Shown: one piece after another, positions 1 through 9,386 of the stretch
Position numbering within the stretch: the first letter of the stretch is position 1
Layout: each line of letters opens with the position of its first letter
Source: Acidobacteriota bacterium
GTDB lineage: Bacteria > Acidobacteriota > Terriglobia > Terriglobales > Acidobacteriaceae
Assembly: GCA_013288805.1 (NCBI GenBank)
Contig: JABDBE010000004.1
Location: 1-64,000, forward strand
Direction: 5' to 3'
Length of the DNA stretch: 64,000 nucleotides
Position numbers and translations under genes: made by a program
The notes under the pieces: generated by a model
The model's input: the letters and a program-made list of their open reading frames with translations, nothing else
Told to the model about the DNA's origin: nothing
The model's database searches: none

Positions 1-242
1 TTCGCAGCCAGATCGTCAACGGCCCGGAGTGTATCGAGGCTGGCGATCTTCAGACTGCTGTTGTTCGCAAGAGCTAGTTCAAGCGCCTGTTCGAGAGTCA
101 ATTCAGGGAGATTTGACTGTTGTCCCGCCGCCTGTTCAATCGTGGGCGGGGGGGACAGAGGTGCGAGATCCTGACCTCTCGCCAGCAGCGCCAGCGTCCC
201 GAAGGTGAAGGCCAAGCAGGTTGTTCGAGTGCGTCGTTTCAT
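1..242 (-). CDS. TolC-family outer membrane efflux protein, N-terminal part
   Basis: The gene is cut by the left window edge, so only about the first 80 residues are visible; it is absent from the ORF track. The ATG at 242 starts MKRRTRTT, followed by a hydrophobic signal-like stretch, a Pro-rich linker, and then LTLEQALELALANNSSLK. That last stretch is the typical start of the first helix of OEP/TolC proteins (outer membrane channel of RND or ABC efflux pumps). Family assignment rests on this motif alone. The inner-membrane pump partners would lie left of the window. The promoter region carries three CGTAAG repeats that also occur in front of the neighbouring regulator gene. Confidence 0.72.
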   Translation of the reverse strand, partial: MKRRTRTTCLAFTFGTLALLARGQDLAPLSPPPTIEQAAGQQSNLPELTLEQALELALANNSSLKIASLDTLRAVDDLAA

Positions 243-286
243 GAAGCAATAGTGCCTCAAACGCGGAAGCGGGGGGAGTAATGCCT

Positions 287-314
287 CGTAAGGCCTACGT
301 AAGGCCTACGTAAG
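287..314. promoter_or_regulatory. three CGTAAG direct repeats, 11-bp period
   Basis: CGTAAG occurs at 287, 298 and 309 with exact 11-bp spacing (unit CGTAAGGCCTA), 45 to 72 bp upstream of the TolC-like start. One helical turn between half-sites is the arrangement bound by OmpR/PhoB-type winged-helix proteins. A matching cluster precedes the regulator gene at 2177-2203. A role as operator is inferred. Confidence 0.55.
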
Positions 315-339
315 CTAACGGCACTGCTTGCGGCACCTG

Positions 340-2133
340 TCAGTGCGACAAGTTTAGCTTTTTCAGGAGTTTGGCAAACCTGGGGTCAGCGTGAAGAGGA
401 TGAAAAAACGGCTCGATCGCCAGGAGATTCACGAAGTTTGTTTTGTGATTGATCGCTTCGTCCAGGCACTGCAGTGCCAGATCGAAATCTCCCATCCCGA
501 CTGCAGCGAAACCTTCTGCCAGGGGAGTGACGTATTGCCGGCCCGCGAGTTGATGCAGTCTCTCGATACATTCTTCGGCTCGCGATAAGCTGCCTTGCCG
601 GGCATGTCCTGCGGCAAGCAGACCGATATCCAATGGTGAGGCAGACGGCGAGAGACATTGTATCACCGCGTCGTAACGCTGCTGCTGGAAGTGCAAGAGT
701 CCTTCATATAATCGCGCTTCAGGATAGTCTCGATCCAGTTCGAAAGACTGTCGGAGGTGCTCTGCGGCCGATGAATCGTCTCCTTTTACGTAGTGAAGAT
801 AAGCCATCCGCGCGCAGTCGCTGGCCGAGAGCGGGTCCAGTTCAGTCGAGCGGCGAAGTCCCGACTCTGCCGCGGTGATGTCTCCCTGACACAACAAAGT
901 CATAGCACGAAACATGTGGGCCTGAGCGTGACTGGGTTGTAGTTTTAGCGCGTGGTCAAACATCCTGTCCGCTTCATCCCAACAATGCTCAAACCAGGCA
1001 CGAAGTGCGCCCAGCACCGTGCATGTGTAACCGGATTCAGGATCGAGCGCATAACCGCGCTCCGCGTTTGCCTTCACTTCTGGATACACATCACGGCCAG
1101 AGACCATCCCGAACTGGGCAAGAAGGCCGACCGCCGCAGCCATGCCACTGTGAGCAAGAGCGTAATCGGGATAAGTCTCTGTGAGCCTTCGTAGCTGCTC
1201 CAGGGCGGCGTGCAGCGTTTCAGGCGACTGCTGGTGAATCAGAAATCGAGCTCGCAGGTACCTTGTATATGCCTCAAGGTCAGAAGGGGAGAGCCGCACT
1301 GGCCCTTGTACTTCCGGCATGTGAAGCCGGAGTAAGTCCGCAACAGATTGTGCGATCTCTTCCTGGATCGCAAACACGTCCGGTAGCTCGCGACGGAACG
1401 TCTCCGACCAGACGTGATGACCCGATTCGGTCTGAATCGCCTGGGCAGTGATCCTCAGCTGTTCGCCGGCCTTCCTCACACTTCCTTCGATGATAAGATT
1501 CGCGCCGAGACGCTGCCCTACTTCCCGGATATCGATGTTGGCACCCTTGAAGTGAAAGGCCGATGTCCGCGCAATCACGTTCAAACCGGATACCCGCGTA
1601 AGCGAGTTCGTGATCTCTTCACTGATCCCGTCGCAAAAATAGTCCTGCTCCGGCTCCGGACTCATGTTCACGAACGGCAACACGGCAACGCATATACGGC
1701 CCGGTGGCGGAGCTGCGCCAATCTCTTCGCGATGCTTTGCTGGCTGGGCATCAAGCCATCGGAAGACCGGGACATAACTGCCCGGCCGCAATCCAATCAG
1801 AACCGGGTCAACCGTACCCTGCCCTTCGTAATAGGCCTTCAACTTCGCTCTGAGACGACGAGCCTCGACCCGAACAATTGCGTCGATGTTCGGATCGTAT
1901 TCCGAGGTGCGGTCGAACACCTCCATTGCAATCGAGAACTCCTTGAGGCTATCGATATCTCCATCGATTGTCCGATTCACGATGTGCGTCAGAAACCGGC
2001 ACAGCCGGACTGACGAAACGAAACCAGGGCTATTCACCACGCGCGCCAATTGGTCGCGAACCGCCGTCGCCGGGACGGGGTCGGCTGCAGAGTTGGCGAG
2101 AGATTTTCCGGATGATAATGGCGGCGTCGGCAC
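340..2133 (-). CDS. winged-helix / TolB-like / TPR regulator
   Basis: 597 aa, GTG start at 2133 preceded by GGGGA. Residues about 25-125 resemble the OmpR-type winged-helix domain: an ARRLRAKLKAYY helix is followed by an IGLRPGSYVPVF strand, matching the RxLRxKL ... VRGxGYxL pattern. Residues about 145-270 are a TolB/FlgO-like N-terminal domain (VAVLPFVNMSPEPEQDYF, DGISEEI, GSVRK). The rest, to about 590, is tetratricopeptide repeats. Proteins with this order are common in Acidobacteria and are often mislabelled adenylate cyclase; no cyclase domain is visible here. It lies between two clusters of CGTAAG repeats, one in its own promoter and one in that of the TolC-like gene. That suggests autoregulation and control of the efflux gene (inference). 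Confidence 0.85.
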   Translation of the reverse strand: MPTPPLSSGKSLANSAADPVPATAVRDQLARVVNSPGFVSSVRLCRFLTHIVNRTIDGDIDSLKEFSIAMEVFDRTSEYDPNIDAIVRVEARRLRAKLKAYYEGQGTVDPVLIGLRPGSYVPVFRWLDAQPAKHREEIGAAPPPGRICVAVLPFVNMSPEPEQDYFCDGISEEITNSLTRVSGLNVIARTSAFHFKGANIDIREVGQRLGANLIIEGSVRKAGEQLRITAQAIQTESGHHVWSETFRRELPDVFAIQEEIAQSVADLLRLHMPEVQGPVRLSPSDLEAYTRYLRARFLIHQQSPETLHAALEQLRRLTETYPDYALAHSGMAAAVGLLAQFGMVSGRDVYPEVKANAERGYALDPESGYTCTVLGALRAWFEHCWDEADRMFDHALKLQPSHAQAHMFRAMTLLCQGDITAAESGLRRSTELDPLSASDCARMAYLHYVKGDDSSAAEHLRQSFELDRDYPEARLYEGLLHFQQQRYDAVIQCLSPSASPLDIGLLAAGHARQGSLSRAEECIERLHQLAGRQYVTPLAEGFAAVGMGDFDLALQCLDEAINHKTNFVNLLAIEPFFHPLHADPRFAKLLKKLNLSH

Positions 2134-2176
2134 TCGCTTTTTTCCCCACTCATTATGCTACACAAAGCTTCGCAAT

Positions 2177-2203
2177 GTTACGGGAAGCTTACGGCGGCTT
2201 ACG
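2177..2203 (-). promoter_or_regulatory. CGTAAG-type repeats upstream of the TPR regulator
   Basis: On the minus strand CGTAAG occurs at 2203-2198 and 2193-2188 and CGTAAC at 2182-2177, with spacings of 10 and 11 bp, 44-70 bp upstream of the GTG at 2133. The same hexamer in near-helical phase stands upstream of the TolC-like gene. Likely binding sites for the winged-helix regulator; the binding is inferred. Confidence 0.5.
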
Positions 2204-2257
2204 GCCAATCGAAGGCCAGCGGGCATAACGTGGAATCAGGGAGTTATTAGAGATTCG

Positions 2258-2647
2258 ATGCAGATACTCAAACGAGCAGGAACAGTGATTTTTGTGTCCA
2301 CCACGAGCCCCGAAGCCGCGGTCGCGCAGGACATCGAAGCGTACGGACTTGAGATGCAATGGGCACCGAGCATCAGGGCGGCAGTTGATTTGCTCAACTC
2401 GACGCGCGAGAAGACAGTGATTGTCACGCAACTTGCCCTGCCGGACGGTAATTGGAGAGACCTCGTCGAATGGATCAGGTGTCCTGAGATCCCCATTCCA
2501 ATGGTACTTGTGACTTCTGCCATCACGGCGGAACTTTGGTGGGACGCGCTTGAATGCGGCATCGATGACATTCTACCCGAGCATCTCATTGCTTCGCGTT
2601 TGTGCCAACTTCTACAGGAGAATAGGCTCGATGAACGGAACGAATAG
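2258..2647 (+). CDS. degenerate response-regulator receiver domain protein
   Basis: 129 aa. The ORF track extends this frame into the neighbour's antisense strand; the ATG at 2258 is the sensible start. The fold matches a stand-alone receiver: beta strand TVIFVST, the region TVIVTQLALPDGNW (normally xxDLxLPDGxG), then MVLVTSAIT and a C-terminal helix. The phospho-acceptor Asp before LxLPDG is replaced (TQLALPDG), and the Lys-Pro late motif reads LPEHL. It is therefore probably not phosphorylated. It is divergent from the TPR regulator with about 120 bp between. No cognate kinase is adjacent. Confidence 0.6.
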   Translation: MQILKRAGTVIFVSTTSPEAAVAQDIEAYGLEMQWAPSIRAAVDLLNSTREKTVIVTQLALPDGNWRDLVEWIRCPEIPIPMVLVTSAITAELWWDALECGIDDILPEHLIASRLCQLLQENRLDERNE

Positions 2648-2706
2648 TTCCGCAACTCAGAAGCTATACTTGATCTCGCACTTGGCACGATTCTGGGCGG
2701 ATCACG

Positions 2707-2841
2707 GGCAAACAGGAAGTTACGCCGGACCACAAGTCTGTAAATCGGACAAATGAAATCTCGCTGACTCCCCAGAAGTCGGCTTCTGGGAGATCACGAG
2801 AATCTCCTCGAAGCCCGTTTCTGGATAACTTCCTGTTTGCC
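2707..2841. repeat. 135-bp element with perfect 16-bp terminal inverted repeats
   Basis: GGCAAACAGGAAGTTA at 2707-2722 is the exact reverse complement of 2826-2841. Inside lies a second hairpin, CCCAGAAG tcgg CTTCTGGG. No coding potential. A partial relative of the right end (AAGCCCGTTTCTGGATA, then TTCC.GTTTGC.GACAA) occurs near 27269-27302. It could be a MITE-like element or a repeated hairpin; there is no clear target-site duplication. Confidence 0.45.
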
Positions 2842-2915
2842 GACAACACACCTTAGACCCCCGTCTTGGCTTTCTCCATCAGGCGTTTGTGCATCGAATT
2901 AGGATAGAACGCGTT

Positions 2916-3110
2916 ATGCGTATCAGCAGGGTGCTCTCATGGACGGTGCCAGAGATCCCGCATCTCGAGTGCTTTCGTGCCGTTGGATTTGTCCACGGAT
3001 ATCCTCGCCACAGCCACTCGACCTGGGCAATCGGCGTGGTCGATGAAGGGACAGCTGGCATTTGGTATCGGGGCGCGAATGAGCTTGTTGGGCCCGGAGG
3101 TATTATCTAC
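2916..3110 (+). pseudogene. AraC-family regulator, N-terminal sensor fragment
   Basis: The frame starting at 2916 encodes about 65 residues of the AraC-type ligand-binding cupin domain: GYPRHSHSTWAIGVVDEGTA, then WYRGANELVGPGGIIY. Similarity stops there; the rest of the cupin and the C-terminal double helix-turn-helix are missing. A DUF1275 start codon follows 9 bp later in another frame. The gene was truncated by a deletion or rearrangement. Confidence 0.6.
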
Positions 3111-3118
3111 CGGTCTCA

Positions 3119-3310
3119 ATGCCTGTGGCCGAAACTGCGCCAAACGTCGATCCTGTTCCTTCCTTGCGCTCGCTCTCAAGCATGTTCGCGATCGCCAGCT
3201 TCTTCGCCATCGTCGGCGGCTTTCTGGACGCCTAATCCTATCTGGCGCGTGGCCATGTCTCGGTCACCACGCAAACCGGCAATGTCGTTCTATTCGGGGT
3301 CCGGGCGGCC
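3119..3310 (+). pseudogene. DUF1275 (YoaK-family) membrane protein fragment
   Basis: The frame from ATG 3119 reads FAIVGGFLDA, stop, SYLARGHV, then TQTGNVVLFGV. This is the conserved first half of DUF1275 proteins (GFLDAYSYLARGxVFANxQTGNVVL). A TAA at 3233-3235 replaces the usual Tyr codon, and similarity ends near 3310. A broken fragment that overlaps shadow ORFs in the track. Confidence 0.6.
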
Positions 3311-3521
3311 GCGCGGGCAACTCGACCTCGGCGTGGAAGACTCTCCCGTCCATCTTGGCATACATGTGCAATCCGACTTTCCCCTCCGGCAGCCCGAATG
3401 CCCGGTAGAGGGGCTTCCTGAAAAACTGGGAAACGGCTGTACCTTCCGTTTCTTCGTCGATGTGACTCGCGACTCGCGTAGAGAGCAACGTCCCTTTGGC
3501 TGCAACGTTCCCACGCGGCAC
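3264..3521 (-). other. unrecognised open frame (possible gene remnant)
   Basis: An open minus-strand frame encodes RGNVAAKGTLLSTRVASH and FFRKPLYRAFGLPEGKVGLH. It reads like real protein but matches no family I can name. It runs into the DUF1275 fragment at its 3' end, so it may be another rearranged piece. From 3522 to 3762 I see nothing except the upstream region of the next gene. Confidence 0.2.
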
Positions 3522-3762
3522 CTTAGTAATGGCACCGTAATGACCCAGACGTTATCTTTCCACACCTGCTGTAACAGCTAAGATGGCTTTCAACAAAGGC
3601 GAGACGGATTCATACGGTTCCCTCCGGAACGCTCACCCACGAAAACTCTGCAACCCTTCCACACTTTGCAGAGCTGCTTAAGGAAAAAATTCGATGCAGC
3701 GGGAGCACGCGGTAACGAGCCTCAGATAGAGGGCGAGCCGAGCATATGACTGGAGATTTCGC

Positions 3763-6700
3763 ATGAAACGCTACTTGTGTGTCTTGCTATTGTTGGTTTC
3801 TTCGCTGTCTTTCGCGCTCACTCCGGTCACCATTGATAGCGCGTCCATCAACTACACAGCACACACGCTGAGCGTTGTTGGGTCAGGCTTCTGCACTGGC
3901 GCTCTGCCCGCAGTCACTTTCAACACGACGCGACTCAAGGTGACCTCGGCGTGCTCGTCTTCCGCGGTCGTGGCTAGCCTGCCCATGCAGGCGGCAGGTT
4001 CTTACAGGTTGATAATTGCCAACAGCGGTGGAGCCTCGGCTACGTTCTATGTCACTTACGGCGCTGTCGGACCACAGGGAGCGACCGGGCCCATAGGACC
4101 GAAGGGAGCCACTGGTTTGACGGGAGCCACGGGGCTGCAAGGAGTTAAGGGAGCAACCGGCCTGACCGGAGCTACTGGTGCTCAAGGGATTGCAGGGCCG
4201 CAAGGTTTGACAGGTCTGACAGGAGCGACGGGCGCAGCAGGGGTAACGGGCGCAAATGGATCACAGGGGCCAACCGGGTTGACAGGAGCCACCGGAGCAG
4301 CAGGCCCTCAAGGACCAGCAGGAACGAATGGTACCAACGGAATAGATGGCATCAACGGGATCAACGGAACTAACGGCACGAACGGTACCGGCTTCAACTT
4401 CCGTGGGACGTTCGACCCCAACGCTTCCTATGCGGTTAATGATGTCGTGACCCTCGCCTACACGGGTAACAATATTACCTACAACGTCAACTTAACATTC
4501 GGCTCCGGTTCAGCGGTTGGCACAATTACAACCGATGGTACCGTAGGAGTGCTGACCCCATCTAACATCGTCAACTGGAACCTCACGTTGAACGATGGTA
4601 CCAAAACAGGGCTTCTGACATCGTCCAATACCACAATTTCGGGCAGCGGTTTAAGCGCCACACCAACCAATCTGCTATTCGACTACGGCACATGGGGCAC
4701 TCAGTTCGGTTTCTCGTCATCGGCGGGAGCGCTCTGTTTCACCGACTATACGAACTGCTTCCCCGGAGGAACCGGCCTCGGAACTTGGAGCGTCGGCGGT
4801 GACAATTTGTACTCGTTCGCCAGTGCTTCTGGCGTACAGCCAATCGCCACTGGTGGTGCTGCCGCGACTCCGGGCACGTCCACGTATGTCGCAACAGGTT
4901 CCGTAACAGCGGGGACCGCTATACCGGGCACGTCTCCGTGGGTAATGATGGCACAGGCTGGGACACAGGGAACTCCGGGTATCAATGGCACCAACGGTAT
5001 TAACGGAGCACCCGGAATTAACGGCTTGCCGGGCGCTCAAGGTCCGATGGGTTTAACAGGAACAGGTACGCCGGGGCCGCAAGGCCCGGCTGGTCCGCAG
5101 GGTATTCCCGGACCTCAGGGAGCGACGGGAGCAGCCAGCGTTCCTCCGGGCACGTGGAGCTACATTGCCTCCATGCCAACGGCGCACATCGCTGCTGCCC
5201 AAGGTGTGCTGAACGGCCAATTCATAGTCGCAGGTGGATCGCTCGGCACCGACGTTGAATCTTACAGCCCAGCGACCAGTACTTGGACCACCCTTGCACC
5301 GATGCCTCAACTTGTAGCGTATGCCGCAGGCGCGTTAATAAGTGGCCAATTCTACATGGTCGGCGGTTGCGTCAGCTCAGATTGCCGCGCCGGTGTAACA
5401 AACCAGATGGAAATCTACAACCCCACATCCAACTCGTGGTCATTTGGTCCGTCGATGCCAACCGCACGCTTCTATGCGGCTAGCGCTGTGATCAATGGAA
5501 AACTCTACGTCGCTGGTGGGACCACTGCCTGTCCGCCGTGCGGCAATGTATCCCCTCTCGAAATTTACGACCCAGTAGCAAACAGTTGGGCGACCGGGGC
5601 ACCAATGCCGGCCGCCATCGGTGGTGGGGGCGGAGCAGCGGTTAAAGGTAACCTGTACGTCGTCGGCGGTAGCAGCGGATCAATATCGCCTCCGCAATAC
5701 GTTTCTCAAGTGTCTATCTACAACCCAGGCAGCAACACATGGACGCAGAGTGTTTCGCCCATGCCCGTACCGAACACTGGGGCCGCAGTGGTAGTTGCAA
5801 ATGGTTTGATCTACGACATCGGTGGGAACAACGGTCAAGGTCTGTTGAATGCTGCCCAATCGTACAATCCAATTACGGATACCTGGACATCGTTGACTCC
5901 GCTGGATACGGCTCGGGGAGCGGAATCGGCCGGTGTAATCGGCGGTGTGATTTATCTAGCTGGGGGCTCTGAGGCAGGTTCTTCCGTGGCGACCGCTGAA
6001 TCCTTCTTCCAATATCCGCAAGGTCCGATGGGTCCAGCAGGTCCGATTGGACCTACTGGCGTAACAGGTCCGATGGGTCCGATGGGCCCGCAGGGGTCGG
6101 CCTCAGCCGTGCCCGGTCCCATTGGTCCGCAGGGAGTTCAGGGTCAACCCGGAATCACGGGTCCCGCTGGGTCGGCCTCAACCGTGCCCGGTCCTGTTGG
6201 TCCAGCAGGTGCCAATGGTACCCCCGGTCCGTCTTTAGCGGAAATGCGAGCGGCACTGATGCAGTGGTACCCGCAGACCTATCCGGCTGGAACCAACCCT
6301 GCTGCGATAGCATTCGATGGAAGCAACCTCTGGATTACAAATTACACTTCCAACGTAGTGACCAAACTACGCGCCAATGATGGTGTTATCGTGGGCACCT
6401 ACCCAACAGGGGCGTGGGCTCTCGGCATAGTCTTCGACGGAGCCAACATCTGGGTCGTAAACTCAAACAGTAACACCGTGACCAAATTACAGGCCAGTGA
6501 CGGCACCCTCGTTGGGACCTATCCAGTAGGATCCAGTCCTTCTGAAGCGGTGTTCGACGGCGCCAATATTTGGATCACAAACACTTGGAGCAACTCGGTG
6601 ACTGAGTTGCAAGCTACGGACGGCGCGGTCATCGGTAGCTATGCAACCGGTGCCAATCCCAAGGGCATAACGTTTGACGGGGCCAACATCTGGGTCTCAA

Positions 6701-7101
6701 ATTATGGTTCTAACAACATGACCGAGCTGCGGGCTAGTGATGGCGCGGTTCTCGGCACCTTCCCGCTTGGAACAGGTCCCTACGGTGTAGCATTCGACGG
6801 ACTTAACGTCTGGGCAGTGAACGGCGGCGACAACACCGTGACGAAGTTACGGGCTAGTGACGGCACACTCATTGGCACCTATCCGGTCGGTCACACTCCG
6901 TATTTCATGGCGTTTGACGGGAGTAACATCTGGGTCACAAACGGCGGTGACAATACGGTGACCAAGCTACGAGCCAGCAACGGTGCATTTCTCGGTACCT
7001 ACGCAGTTGGTTTGAGGCCTGACATGGTGGCGTTCGATGGAAGCAATGTCTGGGTCACAAATGATGGTGGAGGAGTGACCAGAATAGGCGCAACCAAATA
7101 A
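3763..7101 (+). CDS. secreted collagen-like / kelch / beta-propeller protein
   Basis: 1112 aa, ATG preceded by GGAGA. Residues 1-18 form a signal peptide. Residues 20-100 resemble a TIG/IPT domain ([21 protein letters not shown]). Gly-X-Y collagen-like triplets follow at about 103-208 ([10 protein letters not shown]), 401-462 and 751-824. A non-repeat domain lies at 210-400 and kelch-type repeats at about 462-750 (VAGGS, YNPxxNxW, MP). Seven propeller repeats of about 40 aa close the protein ([24 protein letters not shown]). It is probably exported and exposed, acting as a surface or matrix protein; the ligand is unknown. The combination of three repeat classes in one chain is unusual. No anchor or sorting signal is visible at the C-terminus. 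Confidence 0.85.
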   Translation: MKRYLCVLLLLVSSLSFALTPVTIDSASINYTAHTLSVVGSGFCTGALPAVTFNTTRLKVTSACSSSAVVASLPMQAAGSYRLIIANSGGASATFYVTYGAVGPQGATGPIGPKGATGLTGATGLQGVKGATGLTGATGAQGIAGPQGLTGLTGATGAAGVTGANGSQGPTGLTGATGAAGPQGPAGTNGTNGIDGINGINGTNGTNGTGFNFRGTFDPNASYAVNDVVTLAYTGNNITYNVNLTFGSGSAVGTITTDGTVGVLTPSNIVNWNLTLNDGTKTGLLTSSNTTISGSGLSATPTNLLFDYGTWGTQFGFSSSAGALCFTDYTNCFPGGTGLGTWSVGGDNLYSFASASGVQPIATGGAAATPGTSTYVATGSVTAGTAIPGTSPWVMMAQAGTQGTPGINGTNGINGAPGINGLPGAQGPMGLTGTGTPGPQGPAGPQGIPGPQGATGAASVPPGTWSYIASMPTAHIAAAQGVLNGQFIVAGGSLGTDVESYSPATSTWTTLAPMPQLVAYAAGALISGQFYMVGGCVSSDCRAGVTNQMEIYNPTSNSWSFGPSMPTARFYAASAVINGKLYVAGGTTACPPCGNVSPLEIYDPVANSWATGAPMPAAIGGGGGAAVKGNLYVVGGSSGSISPPQYVSQVSIYNPGSNTWTQSVSPMPVPNTGAAVVVANGLIYDIGGNNGQGLLNAAQSYNPITDTWTSLTPLDTARGAESAGVIGGVIYLAGGSEAGSSVATAESFFQYPQGPMGPAGPIGPTGVTGPMGPMGPQGSASAVPGPIGPQGVQGQPGITGPAGSASTVPGPVGPAGANGTPGPSLAEMRAALMQWYPQTYPAGTNPAAIAFDGSNLWITNYTSNVVTKLRANDGVIVGTYPTGAWALGIVFDGANIWVVNSNSNTVTKLQASDGTLVGTYPVGSSPSEAVFDGANIWITNTWSNSVTELQATDGAVIGSYATGANPKGITFDGANIWVSNYGSNNMTELRASDGAVLGTFPLGTGPYGVAFDGLNVWAVNGGDNTVTKLRASDGTLIGTYPVGHTPYFMAFDGSNIWVTNGGDNTVTKLRASNGAFLGTYAVGLRPDMVAFDGSNVWVTNDGGGVTRIGATK

Positions 7102-7460
7102 GAACGGCGGGTTCGGGGCTCCGTCTGGGTTTCGCCGAGCCAATGCGAATCGGCTTGGGACGAGCTATCGTTCACTGAGTCCCCTCCCCGTCATGCCCGC
7201 AATAAGCTTGAGTTAGCCGATTTCAAGATTTCCGCGTCATTGATGGCCGCTCATCTGAGAGCCGATCAACTCCGCTCTATTACGACTCTCCGAATCCGTG
7301 ACTGCGGAACAGGCTTCCACACTATTCCATAAGCGCCGCTGCTCCCGCTGTAGTAAGCAGCGCAAGGACGCACGATCTGGTTCAGGTCGCCGTCGACACC
7401 AGCGAAGCAAAGTTCGGGGGGAACAGTTAAGCCCTAAGTCGCGCTTCCTTAATAACGACC
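7102..7460. other. intergenic, no gene seen
   Basis: The 77-aa minus ORF at 7237-7470 is Arg-rich, has no ribosome binding site and matches nothing known, so I regard it as random. Confidence 0.5.
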
Positions 7461-7562
7461 ACCGCGCCAAATGATGCGACCACGGGCACGGGCGAGGTGA
7501 CGACGCCCAAGGGAACGCTCAAGCGCAACGTAGTTCTTCCGGGTCACGAAGTAACACCTTGA
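7461..7562 (+). pseudogene. C-terminal remnant of a TIG/IPT-domain protein
   Basis: The short frame ending at the TGA of 7560-7562 encodes NDATTGTGEVTTPKGTLKRN, the last strands of an IPT/TIG domain as found at the ends of acidobacterial secreted repeat proteins. No start or upstream domain remains. A rho-independent terminator follows 25 bp later, so the original 3' end is preserved. Confidence 0.5.
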
Positions 7563-7587
7563 GCCGTTCAGAATCAAAGAATACCGG

Positions 7588-7617
7588 GCCGCTCGCTGTC
7601 TGGGCGGCTTTTCTTTT
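7588..7617 (+). terminator. rho-independent terminator
   Basis: GCCGCTC and GGGCGGC form a 7-bp stem with one G-U pair and a 7-nt loop, followed by TTTTCTTTT. It lies just after the TIG remnant on the plus strand. Confidence 0.7.
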
Positions 7618-7791
7618 GCATGAAGCCGAAGGTCGTTGTGCGGGGTAACTGTTGTAACCAGTCGTGCCCTCCAAAAGTGCTTGACACCACCGACATTGTC
7701 AGAGAGGCCTGATTACGACGGTTGAGAAGCGCCGTCTATCGAATCCGCGCGAATCTCATGCGATCGGCAGCTTCGTGGGGGACCGGGACGG

Positions 7792-8544
7792 CTAGTCGTG
7801 GAGGACAACGTTCAGAAGTGAGCTGTGGACTTGCAGCCCGCCATTGTAGTGAATAAAACCCAATTTCCTGAACCGGTTCATGAAGAAGCTAACCCGCGAG
7901 CGGGTTGTGCCTACCATTTCGGCCAGCGTCTCCTGGCTGATTCTAGGAACTAACGTCTCGGGTGTCCCTTCTTTGCCAAAATGAGCGAGCAGTAAAAGGA
8001 TCCGGGCCAGCCTCTTTTCACTGGAATTGAAAAGCTGATCAACCAGATCTTCTTCGTAACGGATGTTCCGCGCCAACAAATAGGCCACGAACAGATCGGC
8101 CAATTCGTGCTTCCGATGAAGTGCTTCTATCATGGCTTTTTTGTCGATTCGCAGAACAGCGCAATCCGTCATCGCGGTTGCAGAGCCCATGCGGAGAGCC
8201 TGACCTGCCAGCGCACCTTCACCGAAGAACTCGCCGTCCCCTAATATGCCAATGGTTGCTTCCTTGCCATCATGGGACACGACCGTGAGTCTTACCTTGC
8301 CGGTCCGGATATGAAACACTGCATTAGCGGTATCCCCTTGCGCAAAGATTCTTTGGTGCTTCGGGAAAAGCACAAATTTCCTGCCCTCGCCGATGGTTGC
8401 GAGGAATGCATTGGGGTCAAAATCGCGTCTCTTCTTAACTGCGACACGGGACCGCATAGTCTTCCCAATTGCACAAATATCACATGCCAATTTGATGGTC
8501 TGTTGGGCGTCACACATAGGCAGAAGATTCTTGTTCGGTCGCAC
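7792..8544 (-). CDS. Crp/Fnr-family transcriptional regulator
   Basis: 250 aa. The cyclic-nucleotide-binding jelly roll spans about 45-160 (RIFAQGDTANAVFHIRTGKV, GDGEFFGEGALAG) and the Crp-type winged helix about 180-245 (ISQETLAEMVGTTRSRVSFF). An internal Met at residue 30 (MRSRVAVKK) may be the true start, which would place the domain nearer the N-terminus. There are no FNR-type N-terminal cysteines in a CxxC cluster. It is divergent from a second Crp-like gene at 8598. A truncated close copy of its C-terminal half lies at 9665-9965. Confidence 0.88.
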   Translation of the reverse strand: MRPNKNLLPMCDAQQTIKLACDICAIGKTMRSRVAVKKRRDFDPNAFLATIGEGRKFVLFPKHQRIFAQGDTANAVFHIRTGKVRLTVVSHDGKEATIGILGDGEFFGEGALAGQALRMGSATAMTDCAVLRIDKKAMIEALHRKHELADLFVAYLLARNIRYEEDLVDQLFNSSEKRLARILLLLAHFGKEGTPETLVPRISQETLAEMVGTTRSRVSFFMNRFRKLGFIHYNGGLQVHSSLLNVVLHD

Positions 8545-8597
8545 GCCCGATCTCGAGAGTCTTTTTAAATAGCGGAATCGCTTTAGCTGTTGGTCAC

Positions 8598-9386
8598 GTG
8601 GTGCGCCTTGCAGCGGTCAATATTGCTCAGTATCAGGGTCGTATCCAGCATAGTGTTGATACCATGCCTAGCGAGCGGACGAATACCGCAGGGAAGCACG
8701 TCAGCAACAAAATACTTCTATCGATCTCCGATAGCGACTACAGCTCGCTTCGTCCTCATCTCGAATACGTTAGCTTGCCCGACCATCTCGTTCTTCACGA
8801 GGCTGGTGGAAAGCTAGAATTTGCGTATTTTCCGAATCGCGGTTTGATTTCTCTTGTAGTCATAATGAAAGATGGGAAGACCGCCGAAGCCGGCATAGTC
8901 GGCAATGAGGGCTTTGCAGGAACACAGGCGGCTGTTGGCCTGCGCAGGGCCCCGCTTCAAGCGGTGGTACAAATCACCGGGGATGGGTTTCGGGTCGAGG
9001 TCGGCGCTTTGCAAAACAGTTTGGAATCCGCTCCGCACCTGCAATTGATGTTGAGCCGCTATGCAGTAGTTCGGGGAATGCAGGTTGCACAAACAGCCGC
9101 GTGTAATCGGCTGCACGATATTGAACAGCGCCTTGCACGGTGGTTGCTAATGACTCAGGATAGAGTGGATTCAGGGTCGCTGCCCATCACTCATGATTTT
9201 CTCGCAACGATGCTAGGGACGGATAGACCTACCGTAAGCTTGGCAGCCAGTGTTTTGCAGAGTAAGGAGATCATCCAGTACACTCGCGGTGCAGTTAAGA
9301 TCGTGAACCGTAATAAACTTGAAGGTTCTGCCTGCGAGTGCTACGGGGTTATCCGACAGTACGATGGCGAGCTGGGATTGAAATAA
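8598..9386 (+). CDS. atypical Crp/Fnr-family regulator
   Basis: 262 aa from the track start; MPSERTNT at 8664 is an alternative start, and neither has a strong ribosome binding site. The N-terminal cupin is degenerate (PDHLVLHEAGGKLEFAYFPN, GNEGFAG) and the C-terminus is a Crp-type helix-turn-helix (HDFLATMLGTDRPTVSLAAS). It belongs to the subfamily with FP.xGxxSL and DG...VGxEG-like motifs, common in Acidobacteria and Proteobacteria. The ligand is unknown. It is divergent from the gene at 7792-8544, about 55-120 bp apart, so the two may share a control region. Confidence 0.85.
   Translation: MVRLAAVNIAQYQGRIQHSVDTMPSERTNTAGKHVSNKILLSISDSDYSSLRPHLEYVSLPDHLVLHEAGGKLEFAYFPNRGLISLVVIMKDGKTAEAGIVGNEGFAGTQAAVGLRRAPLQAVVQITGDGFRVEVGALQNSLESAPHLQLMLSRYAVVRGMQVAQTAACNRLHDIEQRLARWLLMTQDRVDSGSLPITHDFLATMLGTDRPTVSLAASVLQSKEIIQYTRGAVKIVNRNKLEGSACECYGVIRQYDGELGLK

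Noticed and set aside
288-314. CRISPR-like short repeat
   Set aside because: Only three 11-bp units without spacers; a regulatory repeat is the better reading.
1414-2013. 199-aa plus ORF
   Set aside because: Antisense of the TPR regulator; no family resemblance and no ribosome binding site.
340-2133. adenylate cyclase
   Set aside because: Homologues are often so named, but no cyclase catalytic domain is present.
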